The notes under the pieces: generated by a model
Databases searched by the model: none
Seen by the model: the letters and a program-made list of their open reading frames with translations, nothing else
What the model was told of the DNA's origin: nothing
Translations under genes and position numbers: made by a program
Shown: positions 24,001 to 39,000 of the stretch, one piece after another
How positions within the stretch are numbered: the stretch's first letter is position 1
How the letters are laid out: every line of letters begins with the position of its first letter
Source of the DNA: Vombatus ursinus
Lineage: Eukaryota > Chordata > Mammalia > Diprotodontia > Vombatidae
Direction: 5' to 3'
Length of the DNA stretch: 64,000 bases
NCBI RefSeq assembly: GCF_900497805.2
Contig: NW_020954576.1
Coordinates: forward strand, 73,670,605-73,734,604

Positions 24001-27000
24001 GCTTCATGACACTGTTCTCCCTTGTTTCTTAACTTATTTCACCACTCTTTTTCAGTTTCTTTTGCTGGATCTTCAGGTTGCAATAGCTGTGGGTATCTCC
24101 CAAGGCTGTGTTTTGGACCATCTTCTCTATATATATTATTATGCTTGATCTCTTCAAATGCTAGCAATTATCATCTTTATTCAGATTATCCTCAGATCTA
24201 GTTATCTAGCCCTAACCTTTCTCTTGACCTTTAGTCTCACATCTCCATTTGCCTATTGGACATCAAAATGTCCGAAACTGAACTCATTATTTTTCTTCTC
24301 AAACTCTCCCTTCTCCCAGTATCTCTCCCATTGCTGTAAAAGGTACCGCCATCTTCCCAGGCTCCCAACCTAGGGGTCATCCTTAACTTCACACTCTCAC
24401 CCATTATATCCAATCATTTACTAAGGCTTGTCAATTTTCCCTGTAATAGATCTCATATGCTCCCATTCTCTTCTCTGACATTGCCATCTCCCTGGTGTAA
24501 GCTTTTATCACCTCATGCCTGGACTGTTAAAGTAGCTTTCTGGTTGCTTTGCCTACTAGAGTTTCTTTTCCCTCCAGTCCATCCTCCACTGTTACATCAT
24601 TCTCCTTAAAGTGAATGTCTGACTATGCCATCCTTTCCCTCCATTTAATAAACTCCAATGGTTTCCCTTTCATTCCAGGATCAAATATAAAATGTCTGTT
24701 TGTCATTAAAAGCCCTTCACAACAAGTCCTATCTTTCTACTCTTCTTTCTTTTTAGATATAGTTTTATTTATTTCATTAAATATTTCCCAATTACATTTA
24801 AAAAAAATTAACATTCCTTTTTTTAAATTTTGAGTTCCAAATTCTCTCCCTCCCTCACCCCTTGAGAAGGCAAACAATATGATATTGATTATACAAATGA
24901 AGTCATGCAGAACATTTTCATATTAGTTATGTTGCAAAAGAAAAAGACACAGAAAAACAAGAAAAATAAAGAAAATAAAAAAGTATATTTTGTCTGTGCT
25001 CAAAGTTTATCAATTCTCTTTCTGGAGGTAGATAGCATTTTTTGTCACGGATGCTATGGAATTGTCTTGGGTCATTGTCTTGATCAGAGTAGCTACTAGT
25101 CTTTCATAGTTGATCATCATTACAATATTGCTGTTAAAATGTACAGTGTTCTCCTAGTTCTGCTTACTTTACTTTTCATCAGTTCATGTAAGACTTCGTA
25201 GGTTTTTCTGGAACCATCCTGCTCATCATTTCTTAATAGGACAATAGTATTCCGTCATAATCTTACACCACAACTTGTTCAGCCATTCCCCAACTAATGA
25301 GCATCCCCTCAATTTCTAATTCTTTGCCACCACAAAAAGAACCGCTGTAAATGTTTTAGTATGTATAGGAACTTTTCCCTTTTCTTTGATCTCTTTGGGA
25401 TACAGACCTGATAGCAACATTTCTGGGTCAAAGGGCATACACTGATTAATAACCTTTTAGGCATAGTTCCAATTTGTTTTCTGCACAGCTCCACCAAGAG
25501 TGCATTAATGTTCCGTTTTTTCCACATACCCTCCAGCATTTGTCATTGTCCTTTTCTGTCATGTAGCCAATGTGATAGGAGTTAGCCAATCTGGTACCTC
25601 AGAATTGTTTTAATTTTTCATTTATCTAAACAATAGTGATTTAGAGCATTTTTTCATGTAACTGTTGATAGCTTTGATTTCTTCTTCTGAAAACTGCCTG
25701 TTCATACCCTTTAACCATTTATAATTAGGGAAATAACTCATTCTTATAAATTTGATTCAGTTCTCTATATATTTGAGAAATGAGACTTCTATCAGACACT
25801 TGTAAAAATTTCCCCACCAGTTTCCTGCTTTCCTTTTGATTTTGACTGTATTAGTTTTGTACAAAACCTTTTTCAATTTCATGTGATCAGAATTATCCAT
25901 TTTGTTTCCCACGATCTTCTCTGTCGCTTGTTTGGTCACAAGCTCTTCCCGTATCCATAGATCTGATAAATTTTTTGGTACTCCCCTAACTTACTTATGG
26001 TATCACTTTTTATGTCTAAATTATTTATCCATTTTTACCTTTCTTGGTACATAGTATAAGATATTAGTCTATGCCTAGTTTTTGCCAAACCACTTTCCAA
26101 TTTTCCTAGCGATTTTTTGTTAAATGGTGAGTTCTTGCCCCCAAAGCTTAGATCTTTGGGGTTATCAAACGCTAGATTACTGTGGTCATTCACTATGGTG
26201 TATTATGTACCTAATCTACTCTAATAATCTACCACTCTATTTCTTAACCAGTACCAGATTATTTTGATGATTACTGCTTTGTAATATAATTTGAAATCTG
26301 GTACTGCTAGGCTACTTCACATTTTTTTCCCTGTTCATTCCCTTGATATTCTTGACCTTTTGTTCTTCCAGATGAATTTTGTTATTATTTTTTTCTAGCT
26401 CTATAAAATAATTCTTTGGTAGTTTGATTTGCATAACACTGAATAAGTAAATTAGGTAGAATTATCGTTTTTATTATATTGGCTTTTCCTACCCATGAGC
26501 AATTAATATCTCTCCAGTTGTTTATGTCTTTATTCTTATTGTGATTTATTTCCCCTACCTTTCCCAGGTTTCACCCACCACCACCATAAGTAATCCAGTG
26601 ACATTAGCTTCCATGCATTTTTACTGTCCTCCATGCTTGGAACTCTTGCTCTTCTCTCCCTCATGGCTTTCTAGATTTCTTTCAAGTTTTGGCTAAAGAC
26701 CCACTTTCTTCAAGAAACCTTTCTCAAGCTCCTTTAATGCTAATGACTTCCTTCTTAGATTATCTCCAGTTTATCCTGTATATACCTTGTTGTATGTAGT
26801 TATTTGAATGTAATCTCCTCCCCTTCCCATTAGATTGTGAGCTCCTTGAGAGCAAGAATCGTTTGTTTTGTTTTTTCAATAGTTCTTTGTCTCTTAGGTG
26901 CCTGGCATGTATCAGGCACTTAATAAATGCCTATTGATTGAGTAGAGGAGTGCCAGAGACAATAACTTACTCTCTAGAAACTACCTTCTCCTATTTTCGT

Positions 27001-30000
27001 TGCAGAACGTGCCAACAGAAGCATTCACCAACTGACATGTGCCTTTCAGGAAAGTGATATAGTTGGGGAAGATGAATTTGAACATGAAGAGTCCTCTTGT
27101 GAAACTGGTACTGAGGAGAGTGGGGCTACTTGGCACGAACTACATCATAGCCATGCAGGTACATGATTGGTATTTAAATTTGATGAAAAATTAAGGGATT
27201 GTGATGCTATAATGACTAAGATCAGCTATTATTCTTGGGTGGAGCTAACAAGTTGATTTTTTTTCTTTAGTTAACCAACTTAAAGCCTTGTTAAATCAGC
27301 AGAACAACAAGGAAAATGAAGTATCCTCACCAAGAAGAAGAAAACTATCACCTTTGGTTTGTATTCCTTTTGAAGACTTGACAAAATCAATAGATTCTGT
27401 TTTAACATTGTATTTTAAAATCATTGTCACTTTATCAGTAACCTAGATTGATTGCCAACTCTGAGCCTAACATTCTAACACAAACTCCATAATGCCTTGT
27501 ATTTTTAAAAGCCATTTTTCATGTCTTCCGACATATTTGACTGAAGCCTCTATGTATTTGCTCTAAAGGAGGGACTTCCAGTGCTTTGAATTTCTGTGGT
27601 CTTGCCTTCTAGAATTCTTATAAGAAGAAGATGAGCAAGAACATGAGGCTATCATTAAACTATAAGTAGCCCGTGTCCCAGAACCCCAGCTCAATCCAAC
27701 CAACCCAAGTTCAATCTTTGGGTGCCCTTCAATATCCCTTTGGTATATCCTGGCCCCTTGGAAACCTCAGGGTATAAATTCTATCTAGATTTCTACAGAA
27801 AGATGAGGTCCTCATTTCTGATCTCTGACTTCCCTTCTCCAAATCTGTCAGCTCTCTTTAAAGGCTAACTTCAAGTGTTCACCTAGAATTTATGTCAACT
27901 GTTTTTCAGTCATCCCCATGTACCATCAGTCTATCATCCATCCCCAATGTAGTGTCTGTTATTTGTCAAAAATTACCCAAGGCAAGTGAGGAGCTGACTC
28001 CAACCAAGAAATATGATCACAGTCCCACTGATGGTATCAATGGGACTGTTCAATCTTATGTAGGGAGATGATAACTTCAGAGTAAAAATACCCTCCTCTT
28101 GGCCTTTTGCTTTTGGTTTTTCTTCTTTTTTTAATCTAAAAAAAAATTAACCTACCTCATAAATTTTTAATTTGATTACTAAGTAAAATGAAATTGATGA
28201 GATTGTTCATCTCCTATCCTTTGTTAAATGTTTTCAAATTGCCTACCAGTGTATTTTAATTCTCATCAATAGGCAGAGGTATAGTAGAAAGAACATGAAA
28301 TTAGGAGGGCCTTCTGAAGCTTGAGTCCTGAATCGATGGATTGCTTGCTGTTTAACTTTAAGCACATCACCCTTCATATCTCAGGGCCTTGATTTCATCA
28401 TCTGAAAAATAGTGATGATGATTATCTGCCATGCCTTCCTCATAGAGTTGTTTTAAGGATTGAATAATTGATGTGAAAGCACTTTAGGAAGGTAGGACAT
28501 TCTATATAAATGTAAAATATTCCATTAGTCATATTTTAGAATACCTTTTTGCTATAATGTGTCAAACATTTTGATCCCTTGAATTATTGTGCTGGGACAC
28601 AGTGACATGTTAAGTTCTTTTTTTTTTTTTTAAGGGATGTAAGGTTTATAATAGAAACGTGTAGTAATATTTCATTCTAACTTTACAATTCTATATTTAA
28701 TATCTAATTTAGAGATTTGTGTTTCATTGATGAGATTATTGATAAGATAAATCTCACATAAATATGACTGCATAATAATTTAAGAAAATAATTTAAATAA
28801 GATGTTTTTGTCATTCAGACAACTATCACTAAGTATTTGGCTGTGAAGTGCCTTCTGCAATATATTTAAGCACATACTACATGAACTTTTTAATCTTATG
28901 GGTCAATGTGTTATTACTCTATTTCCTGAAATAACTAGACATATCTGCTAGCATTTTTCCAAGATAAATTTTGAAAAACTAATGTTATATAGAGATAAAA
29001 CATAAGCTGCCAGAAAGAAAGCATAATAATTTTGATAATACATTATAGATTTATGCCTACTCATGCATAAAGAAGACAGGGTATTTGGAATCAGATGTTG
29101 ACAATTTAAATGTAATGATTGCATGTTTTGATATTTAAAACACAAAGATGTGATGAGATAACTTGAGCATTGATTTTCTCCTTTCAGATCTAGTTATCAT
29201 TAAAAAATCGAAGTATTCCCAATATAGTTGGTATTTCAGGGAACATGCAGATTTTTTTATGTGACCTCAACAATATACATTTAAAAATTATAATTTTTTC
29301 CATTGACTTAGACTATACATATTCACTAAGAGTGGTAAAAATTCATGTTGGTTTTCCCTAAATTATTAATAGAGTATAGAATTTCCACAGCCCTTACAGA
29401 TCATCTATTATGACTCTATTTTGTAGATGAAGAAAATTAGACAGTGAAAGTTTGTGGCTTTGCCAAGGTTCCTTAGCAGAAAAAAAAATTCAATTCCACA
29501 TCCTCTGACTACAGTTCAATAAAACAAGCATTAAGGACCTATGAGATGTCAGGCATGTGCTAAGTTCTTGGGACACAAAGAAAAAAACCAAACAGCCCAT
29601 TTCCTTACAAGTTTACATCCTATTGATGAGGACTGTATGTTATTCCTTTCCATTGATTTGAGATTATAGCATTTAGTTGACATATGATAGTCACCACAAA
29701 TATTTATTTTGGTCACCAGTTCTCAGAGATACCAGAGAAGAGAGTTATGTCCACTTCTGTGGGGTGCAGTCTGTACTTCCAAGATCTCAGAGATCTTTGG
29801 TGCCTGGAAGTGGGAGATTGCGCGGATAAATGCTGTTGACTCTTCTTTTTCTTTCTCTCCTAACACTGGTTAGTCAAATGTCAGACAGATTTAGATGTGA
29901 TATACATACAATTAGAGTGTTAGAAGCTCAACCATTCAGTAATATGGCTTCTGAAATTCAGCTTAATGACATTGGCTAGTGGGCACTGCCGCTTATTTAA

Positions 30001-33000
30001 ACAGAACATTATTCTAGGAGGCCATAGGGATGTGTTCTTCTAGAAAAATATGCTCCTTGAGGAAAGGGGCTATTTAATTTTTATCTTTGTATAATATTGT
30101 TTAACACAGTGACTCATACTAATAGAGCTCACTAAATGTTGAATCAAATGGAAATTTTGTTATCAGAGGATGAGTCTGTCCTATCCACTCGATCCTGCAG
30201 TAATTTCTAGGAGAAGGTTGCGCCACCCAATGTTAGCAGGATATTGATAACATTCATATGCTATTCTACCATTTTTATAGCACTTATCCAAACAATTTTA
30301 TAGCTGCTTTAACTTTACAGCAATACCTCCTAGTTTTGTCCATTCACAAGGTTTTTAGAATAAATTTATAGAAATCACACACAAAAAAATCATGCAGTCA
30401 TTATTTTTGTCCAGGTTATACCAAGTCCTAGTACCAAATGAATGAGAAGAGTGATAGCTAATATTTCTACTCAATCCAAATATAGCTAACCTGTGTGATT
30501 TTCACCATAGAACACAGCAGAAAATGAGAATAACAGTTTTCCTGCCCTATTTGATCTTGTTCCCATTTTTAATGATCAATCCCAATACGTTCATCATTTA
30601 GAGGAAGAAGTGAAATTTTGTAAGGTAAGTTTGGGGTTTGCTTGCTTTTTGTTTTAGATTTTTAAAATCTAATAAAGTCAAGTTGATTTTTTAAAAATTT
30701 ACAATATGTACTTACATCAAATTTTCATTGAATTTATTATCTTCTTCCTAAAACCTGTCCTAACCTCTAACTTCTTTCTTTATTGATGGCACGATTTTTC
30801 TCTCAGTTGTACAGATTTCTAGCCTTATCTTTGACCCTTTCCTCTCTCTTCCCTAGAACTGTTGTCTTATGGATTTGTGATATTGTTTTTGATTAACACT
30901 ACCATATCCAATCAGTTGCCAAGCCCTGTCATTTCTAGTTCTGCAAAATTTCATCTGTTTCTTCTTTACTATTCCCATTGCAACTACCTTAGTTCAGGTC
31001 CTCATTACTTCTAACTTGGACCGTTGTAATTCCCTCTTATCTGAATAAGTTACTACTTCTCACAGAAGTAGAGAAAGTATGTTGATGTGAAGTAAAGAGA
31101 AATAAGATTGAACATAGCAGGGCTAGCCAAGGTGTAATAAGAAATAGCCATTTGTAGCAGGAGTGTGAAGTCACAAAGGTGCTGTTTGTTAAATGCTAAT
31201 CACAGAATCTGAGTTGAAATGAACCACGGTGGCCATCTAGTCTGTTGTGGACTTGAACCAGGACACAGGGAAGTCCTTTAACATCTCTGACAGAATATCC
31301 AGGCTATACTTAAAGATCTCCCATAATGAGGAACCCAGCATATTTCTCCGGGCAGTCCATTCCACTCTAAGACAGCTTTAATTGTTAGCTTACATTAGTC
31401 TACCTTTTTGTGCTTTTAGTCATTGCTCTTAGTGTTTCCCTCAGGGTTAAATACTTCTTGCATATGACACCCTTCAGATATTGGAAGACATTCATCTATA
31501 ATATCTTCCCCTAAATATTTTATTTTCTTTAACTACAATCTCCACCAGAAGCCATCTTCAGTTTCTTCAGCTGACACTCATATGGCCTGTCTGTCACTAG
31601 AGGATGAGTCTGTCCTATCAACTCAGTCCTATAGTAATTTCCAGGAGAAGATTGTGCCACCCAATGTTAGCAGAATATTGATAACTTTCATATGCTTGCC
31701 CTCTCATAGCTCTTTCTTTGAATGCATGCCAGTTTGTCAATATGCTTCCTAAAATTGCTGCACCTGGAAGTGTAGACTAGTGCTCTAGTTAATTCTTGCC
31801 AGGGCAAGGTAAATATATTAAGTCTCTCTCTTTGGACACCATACTTCTAATAATTTAACCTAAGATCACATCCATATACTAATGAAATCACAGCTCCAGA
31901 TTTCCTTCTCTTGCTCTCCCCTCCTCTATCTCCCCATCACCTTCTCTGGCCTCTCCCCCCTCACTCACTCTTTCCCCTCCACCTCTTTTCCCTCCTCCCC
32001 CCTCTTCATATATGTGTATATGTGCATATATATGGGGGAAGGTACTGTAATATTATGCTGTTGTCTCACATGGGACTTGTAGAAAACTAAGATCCAAAGG
32101 TTTTTTTTGGGGGGGGGTATGAAGTGGTAGGTGGGGGCACAGAATATTGTTTAATCTTTTTTCCCATCCTGTATACTAAATACAGAAAAATTCTAGCATA
32201 AACTTTAGGTCCCTTAATGTTCTCTTGAGTATTTCTCTGCAAAATCAATTAAAAGAACATGGAAATATTTCCTAATTCCCACTCCTAGATTGTATGATAA
32301 GTCCTTTGAGCTTTTCTTGGGTCATTTGATGATAAAGAGTAACCATCAACTCTGGATCAGGATTCATTCCATGCTGTATAGTTTATAGAAGCAAATAACT
32401 CTAATTGATAACATTTTAACTTCTCTTAAGTATTTATCATATTCAAATTTGTATCTTTTTTTTTGTTTTCTCATGATGTTGGGTATAAAAACTTTTTCAG
32501 GGTGGAGAACATTCATTCATTTTTTTCTTTTCCTCTATAACCTAACAATATACTCTGTGTAGTAGGTGGTTAGTAAACTTTTACAGAATAAAATAGCAAT
32601 TCTAAATTGTATTATTCTAAAGTTCACTATGTCTTATCCTGCAGTACAACAAAAAAAAAAAACCCTAGACTTTTGTGTGTGCTCCCTCTTTAACAACTCT
32701 CCATTTAATCTTCACCATCTATTTTTGTGTGTGTACCTGTTCCAGTCTTCCATACCTTCAATCTACCTGATGGGGTGATGGGACCTGGACCCTGAATTTT
32801 CCTATACATTTCAGCACCCCAGTCCTTGGTGACTGGCCTGAGGTATCAGACCCAGTCCAGTCCACCTAGATAACTCAATAGTCTTTTCACTGTGGCTCTC
32901 CCAGCCCCTACCACTTAACTCCTTTTACTGTTTGCACCCGGGCCCTCCAGACTATTTACCACTCCCTAATCTCGTCCAAATCTTCTCATGGTCTTTTTTG

Positions 33001-36000
33001 TGTATAAAAGTATCATTCTCATCCCCATCAAGCTGCAAATTTACTAGGATTCTGCCCATAGTATTACAATAAACCTCAATACCTTGACTGAAAGAAGGCT
33101 TGAGTGGTTGAATTCTTTTCAGGCAGACCTCCCTGTACCCTTATATTTTGGGGTTCTCAGCACACCAAACTGCAACATCCCCATTTTTGTCTTTTTGTTG
33201 ATTTTTTTAACAAGTTGAAACCAGTCAGTTATAACTTGTTAATATACATGTTTTTTCTTCAGAAAATTAAACCTTTTGTTTTGATGATCTTTTTCTTATT
33301 TTCTGATGATAAATCCTTTTGTCCTACTTCCTAGTACCTATTCTTTAGTTGGGTGGGATTGAGGAATAGTCAAGATCACAAGTAACTAAGAAGAGTACCA
33401 CCAATCTCAACAATATTTGCTATCTCAAGTCTTTTATTTGAGTTATAATGCTTATGTAGATTGTAAACACCTAGGAATAGAAATAGTTTTTTACATTGCT
33501 TTAAGCACCCTGGTATTCTGCAAGGAAAAACAGTCTGTTTAGTAGTTTAAGCATATATGCTCTTATTGCTTTCTATAGGAAGAACTATCTGGAATGAAGG
33601 AAAGGATACTCATAGTTGTGCAAGAAAATGAAAAGCTTCAGGAAGAGTTGAAATCCAGATCAGCAGAGCAGAAAATTGAGCATATCTTTATGGATTCGTC
33701 TGTGAGTAATTTTTTTTAGATGTAAGAGCCCAAGAGTGGGCATGGACCATTTTTCAGAGTTGAACAGTGGAACCATTGCTTGTAACTTTGGCTTTATCCA
33801 CTTGATTAAATTTTAGCATTAACTGGGGATGGTTTAATTGGGTCAGGCTACTACAGATCTGTGCTGCACTGGGACTGAGTTTATACATGGAGCAGAAGAA
33901 TCTCCCGGAAGTTTAGAGAGATCTGGATAGAACAGAGCACAGACCAGAGACAAGAGACCTGAAAGCAGGCTTTGGTCCTTGGTGCGAGGTGCAGCCTGTG
34001 CATCACACTACTTCTCACTGACTGTTTCCAGCTTAGCCTGAGAGATAACAGCCTTGAGAGGAAGTGGCATAGCAGCCAAATAGGTCGTAGCATTGGGAGT
34101 CACATGACCCCAGGAAAGAAAGGAACAACATGGCCTTGTGGATATCCACAAGTGAAAGAGTGGTGAGAGCTCCTGGCTCCAGTTACCTGGAGAGGAGAAG
34201 ACAGTACTAATGTATTTCTGGAACTGGAGATCAAACGGTGACTGAGCCACGGTGTGGTGGAGCAAGCCTGCCCCTTACGCACTACTGAGTTATTTGGACG
34301 TTGCAGACCTAATGGGAAGGGGACTGCGTCTCTAACAACCCCAAGTGCCAAATTACTTTTGGAAGAGCCCCATGCACATAGGCTTACTACTCTAAGCTTG
34401 GGAGGCTGTATGTATCCTCAGGGAAGCTGGGGGAGGGTTACTGGAAGATTTAAGGATTAACTCTTGAGCAACCTGTCTTGTTTCCTTTCCACGAGGAAGC
34501 CGAGCCCCAAAAGCTTTCACTTGCCTTGCCACTAGTTAGTGGAAAGAGAATTGATCTTGAGGAGAGTTAACCTTCTGCCTTTGTGGAGAATTGGAAGGGA
34601 AGATGAAGGCGAAGATCAAAAGAGAGTGAGACCACAGGAGATTTGTGACTTGATAACCTGATCTACTAATGCTAATCGAACTGTCTCATAGGCTTCCAGT
34701 CATGTCCCTTCTCACTAGACTGTAGGAACCCTTCCCTTGAGGATAAGGATCTTACCTCCTGCATTTCAATCTTTGCTGTATATGAAGGTCGTGAGATGAT
34801 AAATTTAAATCTGGAAGGGATCTTATAGAAGGAGTGAAAAGCCAGGCATAGTCTGACATGGACCCTAGATTTTGGAAATAGATTTCAGAATTTTTAGGAG
34901 AAGATAGGATGATTCTCATGCACTAAAATTCTACAGGGGAAGTCACCATAGGAAGAATGGGAAACTAAAGAAAGAAATTCTGTTGACACAGAGGTAGACA
35001 ATCTCAGTAAAGAGGAAAAATGAGAATTGTTTGAAGAAATCAATGTGGATGTACAGAGAACTTGCCAACCAGTGTAGATTTTTATAAGATATGTACAGAA
35101 GATGCAAGTTAGAGCTGGTAACAAAATGGAAACATGAGTGAGACATTTTTATATGAATGCTATAAAAACGGTGTCGAGAATGCTAAAACTGAGAATGAGC
35201 TGAGGCTGATGAGGGAAGGTAAAGACAACAAGTAGTGTTTTGGCTGTATTGATGGAAAGAGGATTAAAGAGGATTGGATCCCTATTGGAGGTGAATGGTG
35301 ATATCTTTGACTGACAGTGGAGAGAAGAAAGTGCCTCTCAGGTCTTATTTTGCTTTGGCTTCCTTTACCAGGGACAGTGACCCAATTACAGTGGAAATGA
35401 CAGAACAAAAATTGCTAACTAGGAGTTTATGCTCAAGATAAGTTAGACTATGATAAGTTGCCCTTGATGATTTCAAATCACCTGGCCCAGATGAACTAGA
35501 TCCTTGGGATACCAAAGGAAATGGAAGATGTAATTGTTACCCTTTATTTGTGATATTTAAAAGATCATGGAAGATGAGGATTAGAGAAGGGCAAATGTTT
35601 GTCCTGATGTTCAAAAAAAGGAAGAAAGGAGACTACAAACTATAGGCCAGTTAGCTTGACTTTGATTTCTGGGAAAACTTTAGAATGGACCATTAAAGAT
35701 ATAGTTAATGAATAATTACCAAAGTAGTGCCATGATGGCTTCATCAAGGGCTGGTCATGCCAAACAAACTTCTTTTTCCTTTTTCTCTTTTGAACAGGAC
35801 CTATGATTTTATTGGTCTAGGAAATTCTGGGAAGCAAATATTCTCTACTAGTGCAGGTTGGCACTTGCTCTATAACCTATAGGTTTGGAGATTGCCTCAG
35901 TCATTGAGATAGTAGATGACTTTTCCAGGTCATGCAACCAGTATGTCAGAAACACTTGAAAACCGCCTAGATCTTTCTGACTTTGAGTGATTGTGCTCTC

Positions 36001-39000
36001 TTTCCCACTTGCTCTCTCAACAGGGTTAGTAAACTCATAGATCAGGGGAATACTATAGATACACTTGATAGATTTTAGCAAAACATTTGATAAAATATCT
36101 CATACTATTCTTTTGAAAATGATGGAGGTGTGACCTAGACAGTAATATAATTAAATAGACTTAGGTTTGTTGAACAACCAGGCACAGTTAATGACTATTT
36201 CTCATTAACTTCTTGTCAGGAGTTAGGTCTCCCATGGAGTATCTCCAGGATCTGTGTTTGGTTATGTACTGTTTAATATTTTTACCAATGATAGTGGATA
36301 AAGGCATAGATGGCATGCTTACAAGATTTGCAAATGACACAAAACTGGAAGTAACAGTTGACAGGCTGAATGATCTTGACAGGTTATGGTAGGCTGAATA
36401 TAAGATGAAATTCAGTAGGGCTAAAGGTCAAGTTTTATATTTGTGTTAAAAAAAAACCAACTTCACTTGTATATAAGGATTAGGATAGCAGAGAGGGAAA
36501 AGATCAGGGGGTTTTTGTGAACTTGCAAGATCATTGTTAGTAGTATCATGTTAAATACAAAAAAAATTTGCAATTTTAGGCTTAAGAGGGACCCTATTCC
36601 AGAAATTAGGAGGTGTGATCACCCATCAATACTCTGACCTGGTAGAGCCACATCTGCAGTGTTGTGTTGAGGTCTGGATGCCTCGATTTAGAAATGACAT
36701 TAGTAAACTAAAGAGCATTGAGAGGAGGGAAGCCAGGATGATAGAGAGCTTTGAGGCCATGTTGTATGAGGACAAGTTAAAGGAACTGGGAGGGCTTAGC
36801 TGGGAGAAGAGAAGATTCAAGGGGATAGGTCAATTGTTTTCAAGGATGTGAAGGGCCGTCGTGTGATGGAGAGATTAGATTTATTTTCTTTGGCAACAGA
36901 AGACAGGAGGACTCAGCAGTCAGTGGAAGCTGCAAGGATTTATATTTAGGTTTGATGTTAAGAAAACCTTCCTAATAAAGTGGAGTGGGCTGGCTCTAGA
37001 GTTCTTCTTCTTTTGAGGTCTTGAAACAGAGGCTGAATGACCTCTTACCTAGAATGTTATGGGAAGGATTCCTTTTGGGTAGATCTTAGATGAAGTGGCT
37101 TCTGCTAAGATTCTTGGATCTCTGATTAGAGGTCATTTACTCCAAACTCCTTATTTTGCAAATAAGGGAACTTGGAGATGTCTAGTGACCCATTTAAATT
37201 CACACAGATGGCAAAGCAAGAATTGGAACCAATTGAATCCAAATCTAGTATGTTTTACCATATTCTACCTCCTTTTTCCAAGGAAAGAGTCAATTGTAAA
37301 TCAGAGATTCCTTTTCTATTCTAAAAGAAATCTGCTACCTCAATCTGTGTTGGAATCTACACTCATTCCATGAAACCTAGTATATTAGATGAAACTAAGT
37401 AAAAATGGAAAAGTTATTAGCAATTCCACTCCTACTGCCAATTAGTCAGAAGGTAAGTGAGTGTCAATTGTTAATTCAAGACTTTGCTAAGGATGGCAGA
37501 ATGGCAAACTCCTAACAGATGGCATGCTACCTCATTAGCTTTGAATCCCTGGTGTCAAACTCAAATAAAAAGAATCCCTACAGATAGCAATATTGACTTA
37601 GAAAGCTACAAATTATCATTTTTAGTGTTCTGTTGTATTTTTATGTTTTGTTAAACATTTATGAATTATATTTTAACCTGGTTTTGCCTGAACCTGGAGT
37701 TTTGTGGACCAGGCTTGGGGGCAAATTTGACACCTCTGCTAAAAATCAACCTCATAGCATGCCTTTTACTTTTCCTTCTAGGAAAAGAAGAATGGGAATC
37801 AGAAAGCTGAAGCATTAGGAAGGAGCCCTGTTCTAGATAGAAGTCATACTAAGATTTAGAGTTGACTTAATGACAATTTGAGAAAGTAAACCTTTGTTAA
37901 ATTGGAGAATATTAGCGTGTAGCTCAACAAATAGAATACTGGACCAGAAGTAAAGGGACTGGAGTTCTTTCCTATACTTTTCACTGACTATCTGTGTAAC
38001 CCTATATAAATCCCTTAAAAGCTCTGGACCTCAGTTTCTTCATCTGTCAAATGGGGAGTTGGTGGCCTAGATGATTTCTTAATTCCCTTTCAGTTCTAAA
38101 ATTTTATGACTATGATATGGAGTTTCTAGGTGGGCTTTGAAATAGCAGGTAGCCTTAAAAAATAAAAGCAGTATTAGAGTTCTTGCCATCAGGCAAAACA
38201 TTGCTTCCCCCACCCCCCCACTTGTTGACTGTAACAAGTAACCAATCAAAGGCTTTCTCAGTTTTTGTGGAAGCATTCTATGTGATGATTCTGAAATATT
38301 TTAGTTGTGGGTATCTTTGATAGCTTTGCTTTAAAATTAAATATTGTGGTCATTAGCTAATTTAATTAGTTTAAATATATCTATGACATGAAAGAGGATG
38401 TAACTTTACTTAGACTTTTAGTTTCCGGGATCTGGAACTATTCTTCATTTAGAATGATTCCTGAAGGTATCGTTTGTACCCCTGAAGGCATGTTGTTTAA
38501 ATCTACCATTCACAAAAAGGAAATGGTAGTGTTTGTTCCTAATTATAAAGTGAGTAGATGGGTTTTTTTAGTTGATTTTCCTGAGCAGTCATTTTTAATT
38601 TATGATCAATTGTTAAATTATTTTTTCTTTTCTTGAATATATACATAGATCCATGCTGTTGATAGATAAAATTTCAGTTATTTTAGATTTTGAATGCCAA
38701 AATTGGAAAAAAAATCGCATGAAATATATTAAAAACGAACTTATTTTAAAAGGAACTCTTTTTTCCCCCACTTTTTCCTTTCTAAATGTGCACTCATCTA
38801 AACATGACTGAATTATTCATAGTTTCAACAGCCATGTAGTGATATAGCAGTTAAAGCTGGCAAGTGAGTTCATTTGGGAAGTAAGATGAGAAAGGAAATG
38901 AGGCAGATAAATGAATCAGAGGGAGAAGTAAACATGGCAAAAAGGGAGGGAAGTGGTGGCAAGCCAACATGTCTTTTCACGTGGACAAAGGAATATTGGT

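Noticed and set aside
36615-36851. 78-codon plus-strand frame as a gene
   Set aside because: Lies in the 3' part of an L3/CR1 LINE.
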